This document shows, in pieces, positions 15,325 to 24,662 of a stretch of DNA of 64,000 bases (positions within the stretch are counted from its first letter, which is position 1; the number at the start of each line of letters is the position of its first letter). The notes beneath the pieces were generated by a model. That model saw only the letters and a list, made by a program, of their open reading frames with translations. It made no database searches and was not told the DNA's origin. A program made the position numbers and the translations under genes. Source of the stretch: UBA10349 sp003485905 (GTDB lineage: Bacteria; Pseudomonadota; Gammaproteobacteria; Arenicellales; Arenicellaceae); assembly GCA_943787185.1 (NCBI GenBank), contig CALSLL010000006.1, forward strand, positions 62,001-126,000, given 5' to 3'.

Positions 15325-17565
15325 CTAGTTGATGTATTTTTGCACAAATTTAGTGACGTCAGCGGAGTTTGGTGCGATTGCAGTTAACCGCGATATGTAC
15401 TGGTAAATCGACTCGGTGTCGCCGATTCTATCCATAAACGTAACCTGAGTTAATAATAGATCGTATTGGTTTGGCCAGCGATCATTTGCAGCAACCAATG
15501 CCTCGATGGCTTGCTCGATCTGAGCATTATTCTCCAGCGCAATGGCGTATACATATGCGTATCGTGGCTCGGCATCTTCTGACTCAGCAGCTTTTTTAAG
15601 AAATTCCAATGCCGTCAAATAATTTTTCTGCCGAACGAGGAAAAGCCCGTAAATATGGTTGGCAGCCCCGCTTTCAGGTGCGGCTATGAGCGCTTTTTGT
15701 AACAATGGTTCTTCTAGTGTCGTTTCTCCAACGGAACGGTAGAAATCTGCAAAATTAAGTAGTGCTGGTACCAAATTAGGCTCAACACGTAACGCTTGAC
15801 GGTACGCGTCTTCCACTGCAGGCAGGTTACGCATGCCAAGTTCTAAGGAAGCTATGGCCATTTGAGTCGATGGGAAATCACTCGAAACTTCCAACATCTG
15901 CCGGTATTCGTCTATTAAAGGCAATAGCTGCGCTTGTTGTTCAGGGAGATGTTCCGAATAGCCACTAACGAGTACAGAAGCAATTTCAAAACGAACGCTG
16001 CTGCTCGGATCATCAAGGTATGGCGACAACACTTGCCATCTTAATTCGCTGGGCATATTTTGCATCGCATGGGCTGCGGCACGCCTGACCATCGGATTTT
16101 CATCTGCGAGTTGTAGTGCAGCAGTTTCTGCGCTGACCCTGGAAGGCATCCGAGCGAGTTTTTCCATTAAACTCGCCTGCACAATAGCGGGGAGCGTCTG
16201 CTGCTTAAGTAAATCGGTCACTGGCCGGGTTGCCAGAATATCGCCATTCTCTAGCGCGTGAGATAAATACGCCCAATGCCCATCGGTTGATTGCACTCCC
16301 CATTGATCTATGGTCTCGGCAACCCAATTATTATTGCGCCCCACATGACACTGTGTGCAGGCGTTAGGCACATTCAGGTCTTGCGATAGCGTGGGTCTTG
16401 GAATGGTAAAGCTATGATCCCGACGGTTATCAACCGTCATATAGGTTCGCTCGGGCATATGGCAATTAACACATTGCGCACCTTCAGAGTCGGTCTGATG
16501 ATGGTGATGCTCGGATAAGTCGTAAACGGCCGGTTGGTGGCATTGTGAACATAGAGTATTTCCTGCCGTTAGCAGTTCTCCACTATGCGGATTATGGCAG
16601 TTAGTGCAGGTGACGCCCTGTTCATACATTTTACTTTGCATAAAAGAACCCAACACAAAAACTTCTTCCTGAATTTGGCCATCAGAAAAATACGAAGGGC
16701 TACTTAATAACTGGATTCGATGGGCGTCGTGATAATTCTCAGGTGAATTATGATTGGTGAGATGTGTTCTCAAGGAGTGGCATGAACCACACATATCAAT
16801 ATGACGGTCTGATTTTTCTCCGACCGGATTGGCGATCGAATCTCCCTCGCTATATACCCATTTCATGCTATCGAATGATGCTAAGCCAAACCCCGCGTCT
16901 GACGTGATTAATTCATTGTCATCGACTAGCTCTAAATGACGCGAAGCTGGTCCGTGGCAGGACTCACAAGCTACGTTAATCTCAGACCATGTGGTGGCAT
17001 ATGAATGGGAGCCAGTGTCATAATTTTTCAATACGTTTGTAGAATGACAATCTGCGCAGCGCGCATTCCAGTTCTGGAAATGATTTTTCCAGTAGAAAAC
17101 GTCATCCGGAGTGATTTCTTCTGGAGCGCGTAGATCAAACCAGCGTTGGCCACCCGCAGCTTCGCTGCGGGAGTCCCACGCAATGTTAAGCGCCTGGACA
17201 AAGCCATCATCAAGCTCCACCAAATACTGCTGAAGCGGGTCGAACCCAAAAGTATATTTAATCTCGAATGATTCTATTTGCCCGGGGCTCTGCTCGATGT
17301 CTACCCGATATTTTTCGGCATCACGATAGAAGCGGGTTGCCAGATTGTTAAACGTTAGCGTGTTTCCAGAGAAATCACCTAATACAGATTCTGCGTTCGC
17401 CAGCGCCATAGCGTGGTAGTGATCAGAATCCTGCCAATCCTTAACCTGCTGCTGATGACAACTGCTACAGTTTGCAGAACCGACGTATTCAGCAGCATCA
17501 TCAGTTGCTTGTGCAAGAACAAACACTGAATGAAGCAGGAGAGGGACTACAAACAGAATTTTCAT
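15325..17565 (-). CDS. Octahaem c-type cytochrome with HEAT-like and TPR repeats
   Basis: A 746-residue exported protein (signal MKILFVVPLLLHSVFVLAQA). Eight CxxCH haem-binding motifs lie in the first ~410 residues: CSSCH, CADCH, CESCH, CGSCH, CTNCH, CSQCH, CVNCH and CTQCH. The architecture resembles the cytochrome c554-like multihaem family. The remainder is helical, with HEAT-like repeats (ENPMVRRAAAHAMQNM) followed by TPR repeats (VEDAYRQALRVEPNLVPALLNFADFY). It probably carries electrons in the periplasm while the repeats bind a partner protein. The gene stands alone between an NHL propeller and a sulfatase-like lipoprotein on the same strand. Which redox enzyme it serves is not evident. 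Confidence 0.88.
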   Translation of the reverse strand: MKILFVVPLLLHSVFVLAQATDDAAEYVGSANCSSCHQQQVKDWQDSDHYHAMALANAESVLGDFSGNTLTFNNLATRFYRDAEKYRVDIEQSPGQIESFEIKYTFGFDPLQQYLVELDDGFVQALNIAWDSRSEAAGGQRWFDLRAPEEITPDDVFYWKNHFQNWNARCADCHSTNVLKNYDTGSHSYATTWSEINVACESCHGPASRHLELVDDNELITSDAGFGLASFDSMKWVYSEGDSIANPVGEKSDRHIDMCGSCHSLRTHLTNHNSPENYHDAHRIQLLSSPSYFSDGQIQEEVFVLGSFMQSKMYEQGVTCTNCHNPHSGELLTAGNTLCSQCHQPAVYDLSEHHHHQTDSEGAQCVNCHMPERTYMTVDNRRDHSFTIPRPTLSQDLNVPNACTQCHVGRNNNWVAETIDQWGVQSTDGHWAYLSHALENGDILATRPVTDLLKQQTLPAIVQASLMEKLARMPSRVSAETAALQLADENPMVRRAAAHAMQNMPSELRWQVLSPYLDDPSSSVRFEIASVLVSGYSEHLPEQQAQLLPLIDEYRQMLEVSSDFPSTQMAIASLELGMRNLPAVEDAYRQALRVEPNLVPALLNFADFYRSVGETTLEEPLLQKALIAAPESGAANHIYGLFLVRQKNYLTALEFLKKAAESEDAEPRYAYVYAIALENNAQIEQAIEALVAANDRWPNQYDLLLTQVTFMDRIGDTESIYQYISRLTAIAPNSADVTKFVQKYIN

Positions 17566-17755
17566 TGTTGGGTTACGTGTTTCTCTAATGTAGCTGTTAC
17601 TAAAATGGGCGCGCTGGGATGGATTTTAGCCCTTGCTCGGCGGCAATAAGGTCTAACAAAGATCTTATCCGTATTAGTAAAACTGGAATAGAAAGGGCGA
17701 CCCTCACATTAGCTTCTTGAGTTTCGCCCTAACCAATCGATTTCTAGATGAGTTC

Positions 17756-19393
17756 CTATTTCCAGTTGAGCTCCCATTCCATAGCCATTTCAGCAACAAG
17801 CTCTGGCTGCCCAGCCGCCAAATCTCGATGTTCGCCCGGGTCAGCGACAATATTATATAGACGCCAATCTGTCGTACCTCGTTGGCCCGGAGGCACAGTA
17901 TTGATTAGTTTATAGTCGCCGCGAATCAAAACCCCTCCACCTCCGCGTATCCAACCAACTGTATTACTCGATTCGGAATGTACAGAATCGGCTTGGCCGG
18001 TTAAATGGGTCCACGCTGAAGATCCAAGAATACCTTTAATTTCGCGTCCACGAAAATTGCTAACACCGGGGTGTTCAGTTTCGGCAATTTCCATAAATGT
18101 CGGCAGAAGATCCAAACCCGACATAAAAGCACTGCTTACACCGCCGCCTGCTACCGCAGCAGGATAGTGCACGAATGCTGCAGCCCGCAGACCACCTTCA
18201 TCAATTGTCCCTTTGAGGTTCTTAAACGGCGCTGAAGCAGATTCGCCGAAGCCCCTACCATGATCTACAAAAGAACCCTTTTTCCCGAAATTATCATAGC
18301 TGTTATCGATTTGATCGGGCATTACTGGCCCACCGCCTCGAGGGCCACGACCGGTATCCACTCCGTGTTCTCCCGAAGAGGCGCCGTGATCTGACATAAA
18401 TACAATAACTGTATTGTCCATTTGCCCGCTCTCTTCGAGGTAATTAATTACTCGGCCAATACTCATATCCAGGTATTCGACCATGCCGGCATATAAGCCC
18501 TGGGCTTTTGAATAACGAGCTTTTTCTTCATCACTCAAATCATCCCAGGGTTCCGCTAAAGGCTTAAAATCTTCCATACTAGAATTTGCCGGCAGTACGC
18601 CTGCGGCCATCGCGCTGGTATACCTTTGCTCACGCAATTTGTCATAGCCCATATCATAAGCGCCTTCGTGGCGGTCTAACCATTCGTCGGGCAACTGTAG
18701 AGGCCAGTGGGGAGAGGTATACGGCATATAGGCGAACCATGGTCGTCCCGCTTCATGGGATTGAAGATATTCAAGCATCTTGTCGGTGTAATGCTCAGTG
18801 GCGTAAAAATCTTCCGGCAAATCTTCCACATTGGCTGGCTGACCATCGTCCTGAAAACCAAGTTCATCACCAACTATGAAAGTTTCTGCAAAGTAACTCG
18901 AAGAGCCGTGCAGCATCACAAAGGAGCGATCAAAGCCTCTTGTCGCCGGGGTATAACCCTCATCCCGTCCTAGATCCCACTTGCCAGTCATATAGGTGGC
19001 GTAACCAGCATCTTGAAGCAACTCAGGTATTGTCGCGTACTCAAGTTTGAGCAAATTATCACGTTGATTATCTTGATCTGGCCGCGTTTCCAACGCAGCA
19101 GAAACGCCGTTACTCGTCATAAACATAGTGCGAACAGATTGGCAGGCAGCGGCGGTGTGCAGATTGTTCAGGCGTAAGCCCTGCATCGCGAGCTCGTCAA
19201 GATTAGGCGTTGGAATCTCACTACCAAACGCTCCGATATCGGTGAAACCAAGATCGTCTGCGACGATAAAAAGTATATTGGGGCGGCTATCTACCACAGC
19301 CTCGACAGTTTCAGGAACAGCTTGTTCTGTCTCAGTGCAACTAATTGCAATACAACAAAGGGCCACCAAGCCCAAATCTTTAAACATCTTCAT
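17756..19393 (-). CDS. Sulfatase-fold lipoprotein with altered active-site motifs
   Basis: A 545-residue protein with a short signal and candidate lipid-anchored Cys19 (CCIAISC). The fold is clear: RPNILFIVADDLGFTDIG with metal ligands Asp46-Asp47, an arylsulfatase-like middle (RGFDRSFVMLHGSSSYF) and VIVFMSDHGASSGEHG. The usual formylglycine motif C-x-P-S-R is here C84-Q-S-V-R88: Cys and Arg remain but Pro is replaced by Ser. The usual GKWHLG is GKWDLG (Asp140 for His). In the family the Cys is converted to formylglycine by enzymes that prefer Pro or Ala at this place, so the protein may be inactive, differently matured or a different hydrolase. No sulfatase-maturating enzyme gene is in the window. 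Confidence 0.85.
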   Translation of the reverse strand: MKMFKDLGLVALCCIAISCTETEQAVPETVEAVVDSRPNILFIVADDLGFTDIGAFGSEIPTPNLDELAMQGLRLNNLHTAAACQSVRTMFMTSNGVSAALETRPDQDNQRDNLLKLEYATIPELLQDAGYATYMTGKWDLGRDEGYTPATRGFDRSFVMLHGSSSYFAETFIVGDELGFQDDGQPANVEDLPEDFYATEHYTDKMLEYLQSHEAGRPWFAYMPYTSPHWPLQLPDEWLDRHEGAYDMGYDKLREQRYTSAMAAGVLPANSSMEDFKPLAEPWDDLSDEEKARYSKAQGLYAGMVEYLDMSIGRVINYLEESGQMDNTVIVFMSDHGASSGEHGVDTGRGPRGGGPVMPDQIDNSYDNFGKKGSFVDHGRGFGESASAPFKNLKGTIDEGGLRAAAFVHYPAAVAGGGVSSAFMSGLDLLPTFMEIAETEHPGVSNFRGREIKGILGSSAWTHLTGQADSVHSESSNTVGWIRGGGGVLIRGDYKLINTVPPGQRGTTDWRLYNIVADPGEHRDLAAGQPELVAEMAMEWELNWK

Positions 19394-19548
19394 TTAATAT
19401 CCCCCAACAATTAAGCAGTAAATTTTAGCATCCGCACTAAATGTCTGCTTGGAGAAAAATTCGCTCCTATACTCATCAACTCCTTATAGGGTTTCAAACA
19501 GAAAAATCGTACCTTATACTGGCCAGACTTAATTTGTGGAGTATTAAC

Positions 19549-20625
19549 ATGCGCTTGATTTCAAACTTAATTACCAGAATGAACGACGGCCCTGAAAACC
19601 TTTCGCTCTCACACCTACTCTTTTCCCTATTAGTTGTCGCCATTACGAGCCTTACGATGCTGGCAACCTATCCTGCTCTAGCCCAAACACGCGAGCAAGG
19701 GCCTTGGTGGCCGTCGCCGCATGGCGCAGAGGATCAGGCAGGCGCAACAAACTATGTTACCCCTACGAAGATTCTAAACGCCTTACAAATTCCAAATACG
19801 GGCAAAACCTACGAGCTAGGCCATGTTTACGAGCAGGGCATGCCTTTGTACGGCGAACGACCAATGTATATGAACGTTACACCGCCACCGAAACCTAGCA
19901 GTGGTGAAGGTGGCATTGCCCTCTCTGAGTATTTTACTGGTTACATTGGACAAATCGGCACCCAATTTGATGGTCTTGGGCATCAAGGCGGAAATATAGA
20001 GATGTCTGATGGCACCTATGAAACGGTTTTCTACAACGGTTTTACCGCCGATGATTTACTCGGCAATAATCGGGGTCGAAATGGACTCGAAGCGTTAGGT
20101 GTCGAGGGTATGAAGCCGATCATTACACGCGGCATACTGATTGACATAGCTGGCTACAAAAACATGCATACGTTGCCCGCAGCCTACGAAGTCACGATGG
20201 AAGATGTACGCGGTGCTCTGGAGCGTCAGGGAATGAGTGAAGACAGTATCGAACAGGGAGATGCAGTATTGTTCAATTATGGATGGTCAGTAAATTGGGG
20301 CAACCCCTCAAAGTACAACGACTCTTATGTTGGGGTCGGTGAAAATCAGGGATCACCCGGGATATTCGCCGAGGTCACGAATTGGCTGATATCCAAGAAA
20401 ATTTCGGTGGTCGGTGCCGATAGCTGTTGCGTAGAAGTGAGACCTCGGCCAGGCCCGGAAAACGTCCACCGTATGCTGTTTCTTGGAGAAGGCATCCCTA
20501 TGATCGAAAACATGGAACTGCGCGAATTGGCGGCCGACAACAGTTACCAGTTTTTATTTCTGACACTTCCAGAACGGCTCAAGGGTGCAACGGGCTCGAT
20601 GATTCGACCCATAGCCATTCGTTAA
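19549..20625 (+). CDS. Exported cyclase-family (kynurenine formamidase-like) metal hydrolase
   Basis: A 358-residue protein from ATG 19549, chosen because GGAG lies seven bases upstream; the frame extends to 19441 without a comparable ribosome site. A hydrophobic signal ends near YPALAQ. The cyclase family uses an HxGTHxDxPxH metal motif; here it reads IGTQFDGLGH, with Gln for the second His but Asp and final His retained, as in the related large exported subfamily. VLFNYGWS and SVVGADSCCVE are further family segments. The family includes arylformamidases and isatin hydrolases that cleave cyclic or formyl amides. The substrate is unknown. It is divergently transcribed from the sulfatase-like gene. 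Confidence 0.8.
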   Translation: MRLISNLITRMNDGPENLSLSHLLFSLLVVAITSLTMLATYPALAQTREQGPWWPSPHGAEDQAGATNYVTPTKILNALQIPNTGKTYELGHVYEQGMPLYGERPMYMNVTPPPKPSSGEGGIALSEYFTGYIGQIGTQFDGLGHQGGNIEMSDGTYETVFYNGFTADDLLGNNRGRNGLEALGVEGMKPIITRGILIDIAGYKNMHTLPAAYEVTMEDVRGALERQGMSEDSIEQGDAVLFNYGWSVNWGNPSKYNDSYVGVGENQGSPGIFAEVTNWLISKKISVVGADSCCVEVRPRPGPENVHRMLFLGEGIPMIENMELRELAADNSYQFLFLTLPERLKGATGSMIRPIAIR

Positions 20626-20678
20626 ATGCAGTTTAAATCAAAGACGCGACTAATCAGCTATTAAGCACCTATCGACGA

Positions 20679-21320
20679 CTAAGGAATCGGCGAAATTAAA
20701 GCTGATGGCCAGGCATGACAAGTCGCACACGCTGTTTCAGCGCCACGATTTTCGTGGCAGCTGATACAACTTGCCATCGACGTAACACTGGTGGTCATCG
20801 ACATAACTTCGAGTTGTGAAACATCTCCATGACATGATTCGCATTGGACCCCGGCATCGACATGCGATTGGTGTGCCCAGGTAACACCAGGAAGCACTTG
20901 ATACACCCGCTCCCAAGGTATCGCCTGATTAGTACTCGAAAATTCATTCAGTCGCTGAACGTCGGCGTGGTCTGTCGCAATCGTGTTATGGCAGGCCATG
21001 CAGGTATCAGTCTCAGGGAACCCCATTAGCACACCTGGTTCTGGGTTCGTATGACAAGTCTCGCAGGTTAAACCCAACGCAAGATGCGTCTTATGGCTGT
21101 AAGGTACTGGTTGCTCAGGGGCAGGGTGCACTGCAATATTGTCTGGCACTTCCTGATCGGCTAGCTGCTGAGCTTGAGCCAAACCGAAAATACCTAGTGC
21201 CAGAGTCAATATCAGTCCAAAAAACAAGCGCTGCTTTAAAATACTGCTAAATTTTAAAATACCGTCAAACTTATTAGGACCACTGTCAAGATTCATAATT
21301 GTTTTTTCACTGTTGGGCAT
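20679..21320 (-). CDS. Pentahaem c-type cytochrome (c3/c7-like)
   Basis: A 213-residue protein with one hydrophobic N-terminal segment (LFFGLILTLALGIFGLAQA) that may be a cleaved signal or a membrane anchor. Five CxxCH motifs follow: CETCH, CMACH, CESCH, CISCH and CATCH. Additional histidines (PYSHKTHLALG, WAHQSHVDAG) are typical distal haem ligands of cytochrome c3/c7-like proteins. It lies 54 bp downstream of a Tat-exported flavin oxidoreductase on the same strand, which suggests it takes electrons from that enzyme in the periplasm. The start could also be the Met at residue 9. Confidence 0.87.
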   Translation of the reverse strand: MPNSEKTIMNLDSGPNKFDGILKFSSILKQRLFFGLILTLALGIFGLAQAQQLADQEVPDNIAVHPAPEQPVPYSHKTHLALGLTCETCHTNPEPGVLMGFPETDTCMACHNTIATDHADVQRLNEFSSTNQAIPWERVYQVLPGVTWAHQSHVDAGVQCESCHGDVSQLEVMSMTTSVTSMASCISCHENRGAETACATCHAWPSALISPIP

Positions 21321-21374
21321 TTCATATACTTCGTTAGTTTATTACGCAAGCAAATCAAGAGCTGTTATCAAGAA

Positions 21375-22988
21375 CTACGATGACGCCGCGACTTCTGCCA
21401 ACGACTTACCATCATCTTCAAGAACAACTGCCGCAACCGCTCGTCCAGGACGGCCGGTTACAGAACCCCCACCTTCTGTGCATCCGCCAGTATGGTAAAG
21501 CCCGGGAATAGGCATACGATATGGGGTGAAATTGGCAAAACTTCTGGAACGTTGATGCACACATCCACGCCACATTGCCGGATTCATACGCTCAATATCA
21601 AGCGGACTCATCAAAATTTTGGCAAGAACATCCTCTTTAGTCAGATTCGTCGTATGCTGCATGTAGGTAGCTAAAAACTTCTCAGCCACCTTCTCTTTAA
21701 GGGTATCCCAATGCTCGGAGCCAGCCTTCAGCTCATATGGAATGGTCCCCTCAATTTTTACAGATCCGTACCCTTCTGGAGCCCGAGTCGGGTCAACGTT
21801 TGACGGGTGCACAATCTGCAGTGGATAGCGGTCCAGATTCAATTCACCGCTGGCCTGATCATCGTTCAATACGAAGATGTCCTCCGGACGCTGCAGAATC
21901 GCGGCTTCGCAAGGCTGAATAGTTCCGCCTTCCGAAGAAGTATAAGTGGGCCGTGCCGAAAGCGCATAAGTAAACGCGAACATTGCATGTTCTGGTTGCC
22001 ATATATCAACAATATCGAGTAACTCATCGCTCCAAAGTTCTCTCGGTGCCATATCGATCATATGTTTAATATGTATTGTGGAGACAACGCCTTTGCGCGC
22101 GCGGTAGCGAGTTCCATCTACACATTCCACACCAGCGCAGCGACCACCCTCGATGATTAATTGTTGAACCGGCTTGCTGGTGGCCACAACTCCGTTACGC
22201 GCCTCTATGTAACGCCCCAATGCATCCGACAACATGCCCGAACCACCACGTGGAATCGGCCGCCCACTCATATATGTGATCAGCTGGTAAGCCTGTCTGC
22301 CCATACCGAGATCGCTACCGGCGTTCCCACTAAAATGTCCCGTCGTAAGGTTGGCCGCCTGCACATGCGGACTCTCCCAAAGTTGCCGTGCCGCATCGTA
22401 TCCAGAAAGCTCGCCGATTTGACGCCAAAATTTTCCTTCCCGCGAATTCGTCCGCTCCGCCTGACTCATTTTGGAATACCTAGCGCGCGATATAGTCAGA
22501 CGCTTGAACGTCTCGGCATCCTTTTTGGATATCTTGGCAATCGTCTCCGCGGTACGATTCGGGTCATCACGATATATGGTTATAGACACGCCATCCAGAA
22601 ACGGAATATGTACGACGATTTCCGGGTCCATCAATTCGTAGCCAAATTCGCGCAAATCAATTTCATTATCCCGGTACGCCGGGTTAGCCGCGTAGGCACT
22701 ATGTACAGTCGAACACAAATCTTCTCGAAAGCCGGGTAATAGGACTTCGGAAGTCTTAACGCCGCCGCCAATGGTGGCACGCCCTTCCAACACCAGCACA
22801 GTATTTCCTGCTTTCGCCAGATACGCTGCAGCTAACAGGCTATTATGACCGGCCCCCGCAATAACATAATCATATTGGTCACTAGGACTTGGGCCAGATT
22901 GTTGAGCATTTGCCACTAGCGGGGCAATAGCCAGCGGCGCAAGCGCTGCTGTTTTCTTTATAAAGTCACGACGAGATGTAGATGTCAC
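21375..22988 (-). CDS. Tat-exported FAD oxidoreductase, phytoene desaturase-like
   Basis: A 537-residue protein from a GTG at 22988, chosen because GGAG stands seven bases upstream and translation then begins TSTSRRDFIKKTAAL, a classic twin-arginine signal followed by a hydrophobic stretch ending AQQ. The longer frame up to 23171 lacks such support. The FAD-binding start DYVIAGAGHNSLLAAAYLAKAG and the second-half SGMLSDALGRYIEARNG match the carotenoid/phytoene desaturase-like NAD(P)/FAD family. Family members desaturate or isomerise polyene or cyclic substrates. Export as a folded flavoprotein, together with the pentahaem cytochrome gene just downstream, suggests a periplasmic dehydrogenase donating electrons to the cytochrome; this is inferred. 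Confidence 0.83.
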   Translation of the reverse strand: MTSTSRRDFIKKTAALAPLAIAPLVANAQQSGPSPSDQYDYVIAGAGHNSLLAAAYLAKAGNTVLVLEGRATIGGGVKTSEVLLPGFREDLCSTVHSAYAANPAYRDNEIDLREFGYELMDPEIVVHIPFLDGVSITIYRDDPNRTAETIAKISKKDAETFKRLTISRARYSKMSQAERTNSREGKFWRQIGELSGYDAARQLWESPHVQAANLTTGHFSGNAGSDLGMGRQAYQLITYMSGRPIPRGGSGMLSDALGRYIEARNGVVATSKPVQQLIIEGGRCAGVECVDGTRYRARKGVVSTIHIKHMIDMAPRELWSDELLDIVDIWQPEHAMFAFTYALSARPTYTSSEGGTIQPCEAAILQRPEDIFVLNDDQASGELNLDRYPLQIVHPSNVDPTRAPEGYGSVKIEGTIPYELKAGSEHWDTLKEKVAEKFLATYMQHTTNLTKEDVLAKILMSPLDIERMNPAMWRGCVHQRSRSFANFTPYRMPIPGLYHTGGCTEGGGSVTGRPGRAVAAVVLEDDGKSLAEVAASS

Positions 22989-23274
22989 TATGAGTCTCCG
23001 TCTATAGTCAATGGGGCTAAATGTCGATAGCAGAACCTTACGACGCAAAAGAATATGACATTTTGTAGCCAATCTTTCAAACGGCTGCAAACTAATTCTA
23101 TGCGCGGCTACCTTTACCAGTGCGCAGTTGGAGCATAATATAGCCCGTCTTCCGATTTCGCCAATTGTCAAAGCAATATAAACTGGCGGACTTTATTATA
23201 AGAACAACGACCAGATATAACGCGAAAAGTCTTACCGCATTTACTAATAGAAATATTCATAGGAGAACCAAAAT

Positions 23275-24564
23275 ATGATTAGCCGATTCATTCGAATAGT
23301 GTTCTTGACCATTATGTCCTCAGCACTAGCTGGTGTCGCAATCGCAGACCCGATCCCGGAAGGCGCTCGTGGTGAAAACATTGAAGCCGTCGGTTACATC
23401 GACGCCCCCAACGCATCGCCGTTCAAAATGTCGCTGTTGCAGTCTGGGGACCGTTGGTACATGTACACATCCAACTTTTTCCATCGCGGCTGGGCAATTT
23501 TTGATGTTACAGATCCAAGCGACCCTGCGATGGTCAAATTTATTGATGGTCCAGCGAACACAGCAACCTGGCAGCTCGATATCGCTGACAATCTCATGAT
23601 TACCTCATACGACGCTATGCCAACCAGCTGGGGAGGTGATCCAGATCAACCACACGCGCCTGAGGCGATACTTATCTGGAGCCTGGAAGACCCGGTTAAC
23701 CCAAAACAAATAGGCAGCTTTACCACAGGTGGCGGCACGCATCGAAATGCTTATTTCGGCGGGGATTACGTGCACCTCGCAGCCAATTTGCCGGGCTATC
23801 AGGGCGAACTCTATATGATCGTAGACATCAGTGACCCAGCCAACCCTGTCGAGGTAGGACGCTTTGCCACTGCTGGCATGAAAGATGGCGATGCAACCCC
23901 CTACGACCAGGGTCGATTGCACGGCCCGGCTGATGTGCGCGGCGATACTGCATTTTTACCAATGGGCGGCTCCGGTTTTATCATTGCTAATATTAAAGAC
24001 CCTGCAAACATTGAAGAGATTAGCCGGCTAGATTTCGGGCCATTGTTTGGGCCAACGCATTTGTCCGTCCACACCACCACCCCTTACCTCGAAAAAGGTC
24101 TGGCCATCGTCAACAGTGAAGCAATTGCCGAGAATTGTGGAGAGGCGCTAAACTTTGCCGGGCTTGTAGACATATCTGACTTAACTGCGCCACGACTAGT
24201 TTCGGCTTTTCCAATGCCACAGCCACCCGCCGGTGAGCCACTTGATTACTTTTGCACTCGCGGCGGGCGTTTCGGCCCACACAATCAGAATCAGTTGCAA
24301 CACAATCCGTTGGTCGAGAACCAGACTGATCGGGTTTATCTGACGTACTTTAACGGCGGCCTACGAATATTTGATATTTCGACACCAGTTAACCCACAGG
24401 AAGTCGGATGGTTTCTACCGCCCGACCCTATCGAGCGTCGGGGGCCACTCCCACGGGGCGCACTTGTTCTGCAAAGCGAAGATGTTCTTGTAGATACCCG
24501 CGGCTACATTTACGTCAGCCATAAGAATCAAGGCATTTGGGTTATGCGCTACACTGGGGATTAA
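23275..24564 (+). CDS. Exported LVIVD-repeat beta-propeller protein
   Basis: A 429-residue protein with signal peptide ending in GVAIAD. LVIVD-type blades are visible: WAIFDVTDPSDPAMVKFIDG, MIVDISDPANPVEVGRF, FIIANIKDPANIEEISRL and LRIFDISTPVNPQEVGWF. These form a predicted seven-bladed propeller outside the cytoplasm. Catalytic function is unassigned. SD AGGAGA lies about ten bases upstream of the ATG. It is the first gene of a + strand run that continues with two fused DUF6152-type proteins, a related exported protein, a further DUF6152-type protein and an amidohydrolase. Confidence 0.85.
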   Translation: MISRFIRIVFLTIMSSALAGVAIADPIPEGARGENIEAVGYIDAPNASPFKMSLLQSGDRWYMYTSNFFHRGWAIFDVTDPSDPAMVKFIDGPANTATWQLDIADNLMITSYDAMPTSWGGDPDQPHAPEAILIWSLEDPVNPKQIGSFTTGGGTHRNAYFGGDYVHLAANLPGYQGELYMIVDISDPANPVEVGRFATAGMKDGDATPYDQGRLHGPADVRGDTAFLPMGGSGFIIANIKDPANIEEISRLDFGPLFGPTHLSVHTTTPYLEKGLAIVNSEAIAENCGEALNFAGLVDISDLTAPRLVSAFPMPQPPAGEPLDYFCTRGGRFGPHNQNQLQHNPLVENQTDRVYLTYFNGGLRIFDISTPVNPQEVGWFLPPDPIERRGPLPRGALVLQSEDVLVDTRGYIYVSHKNQGIWVMRYTGD

Positions 24565-24619
24565 GTCCGTATAAATAATCCTATAAAAAGAACCGACAAC
24601 TAAATAGGCGTCAACGATA

Positions 24620-24650
24620 AAACCCAACGGGGCAATATTTCATTGGGTTT
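24620..24650 (+). terminator. Weak hairpin between the propeller gene and the first DUF6152-type gene
   Basis: AAACCCAA and TTGGGTTT form an 8-bp perfect stem around a 15-nt loop. The downstream sequence GGGTAAAATTTT has only a short T-run, so this may be a weak terminator, an attenuator or an mRNA-stabilising element. Confidence 0.35.
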
Positions 24651-24662
24651 GGGTAAAATTTT

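Noticed and set aside
22161..22739. 192-codon open frame on the + strand
   Set aside because: It is antisense to the Tat-exported flavin oxidoreductase, has no protein-family features and no ribosome site; it is a shadow of a well-supported gene.
22989..23171. N-terminal extension of the flavin oxidoreductase
   Set aside because: The GTG at 22988 has a GGAG site and starts a Tat signal; the extension has no such support and would bury the signal.
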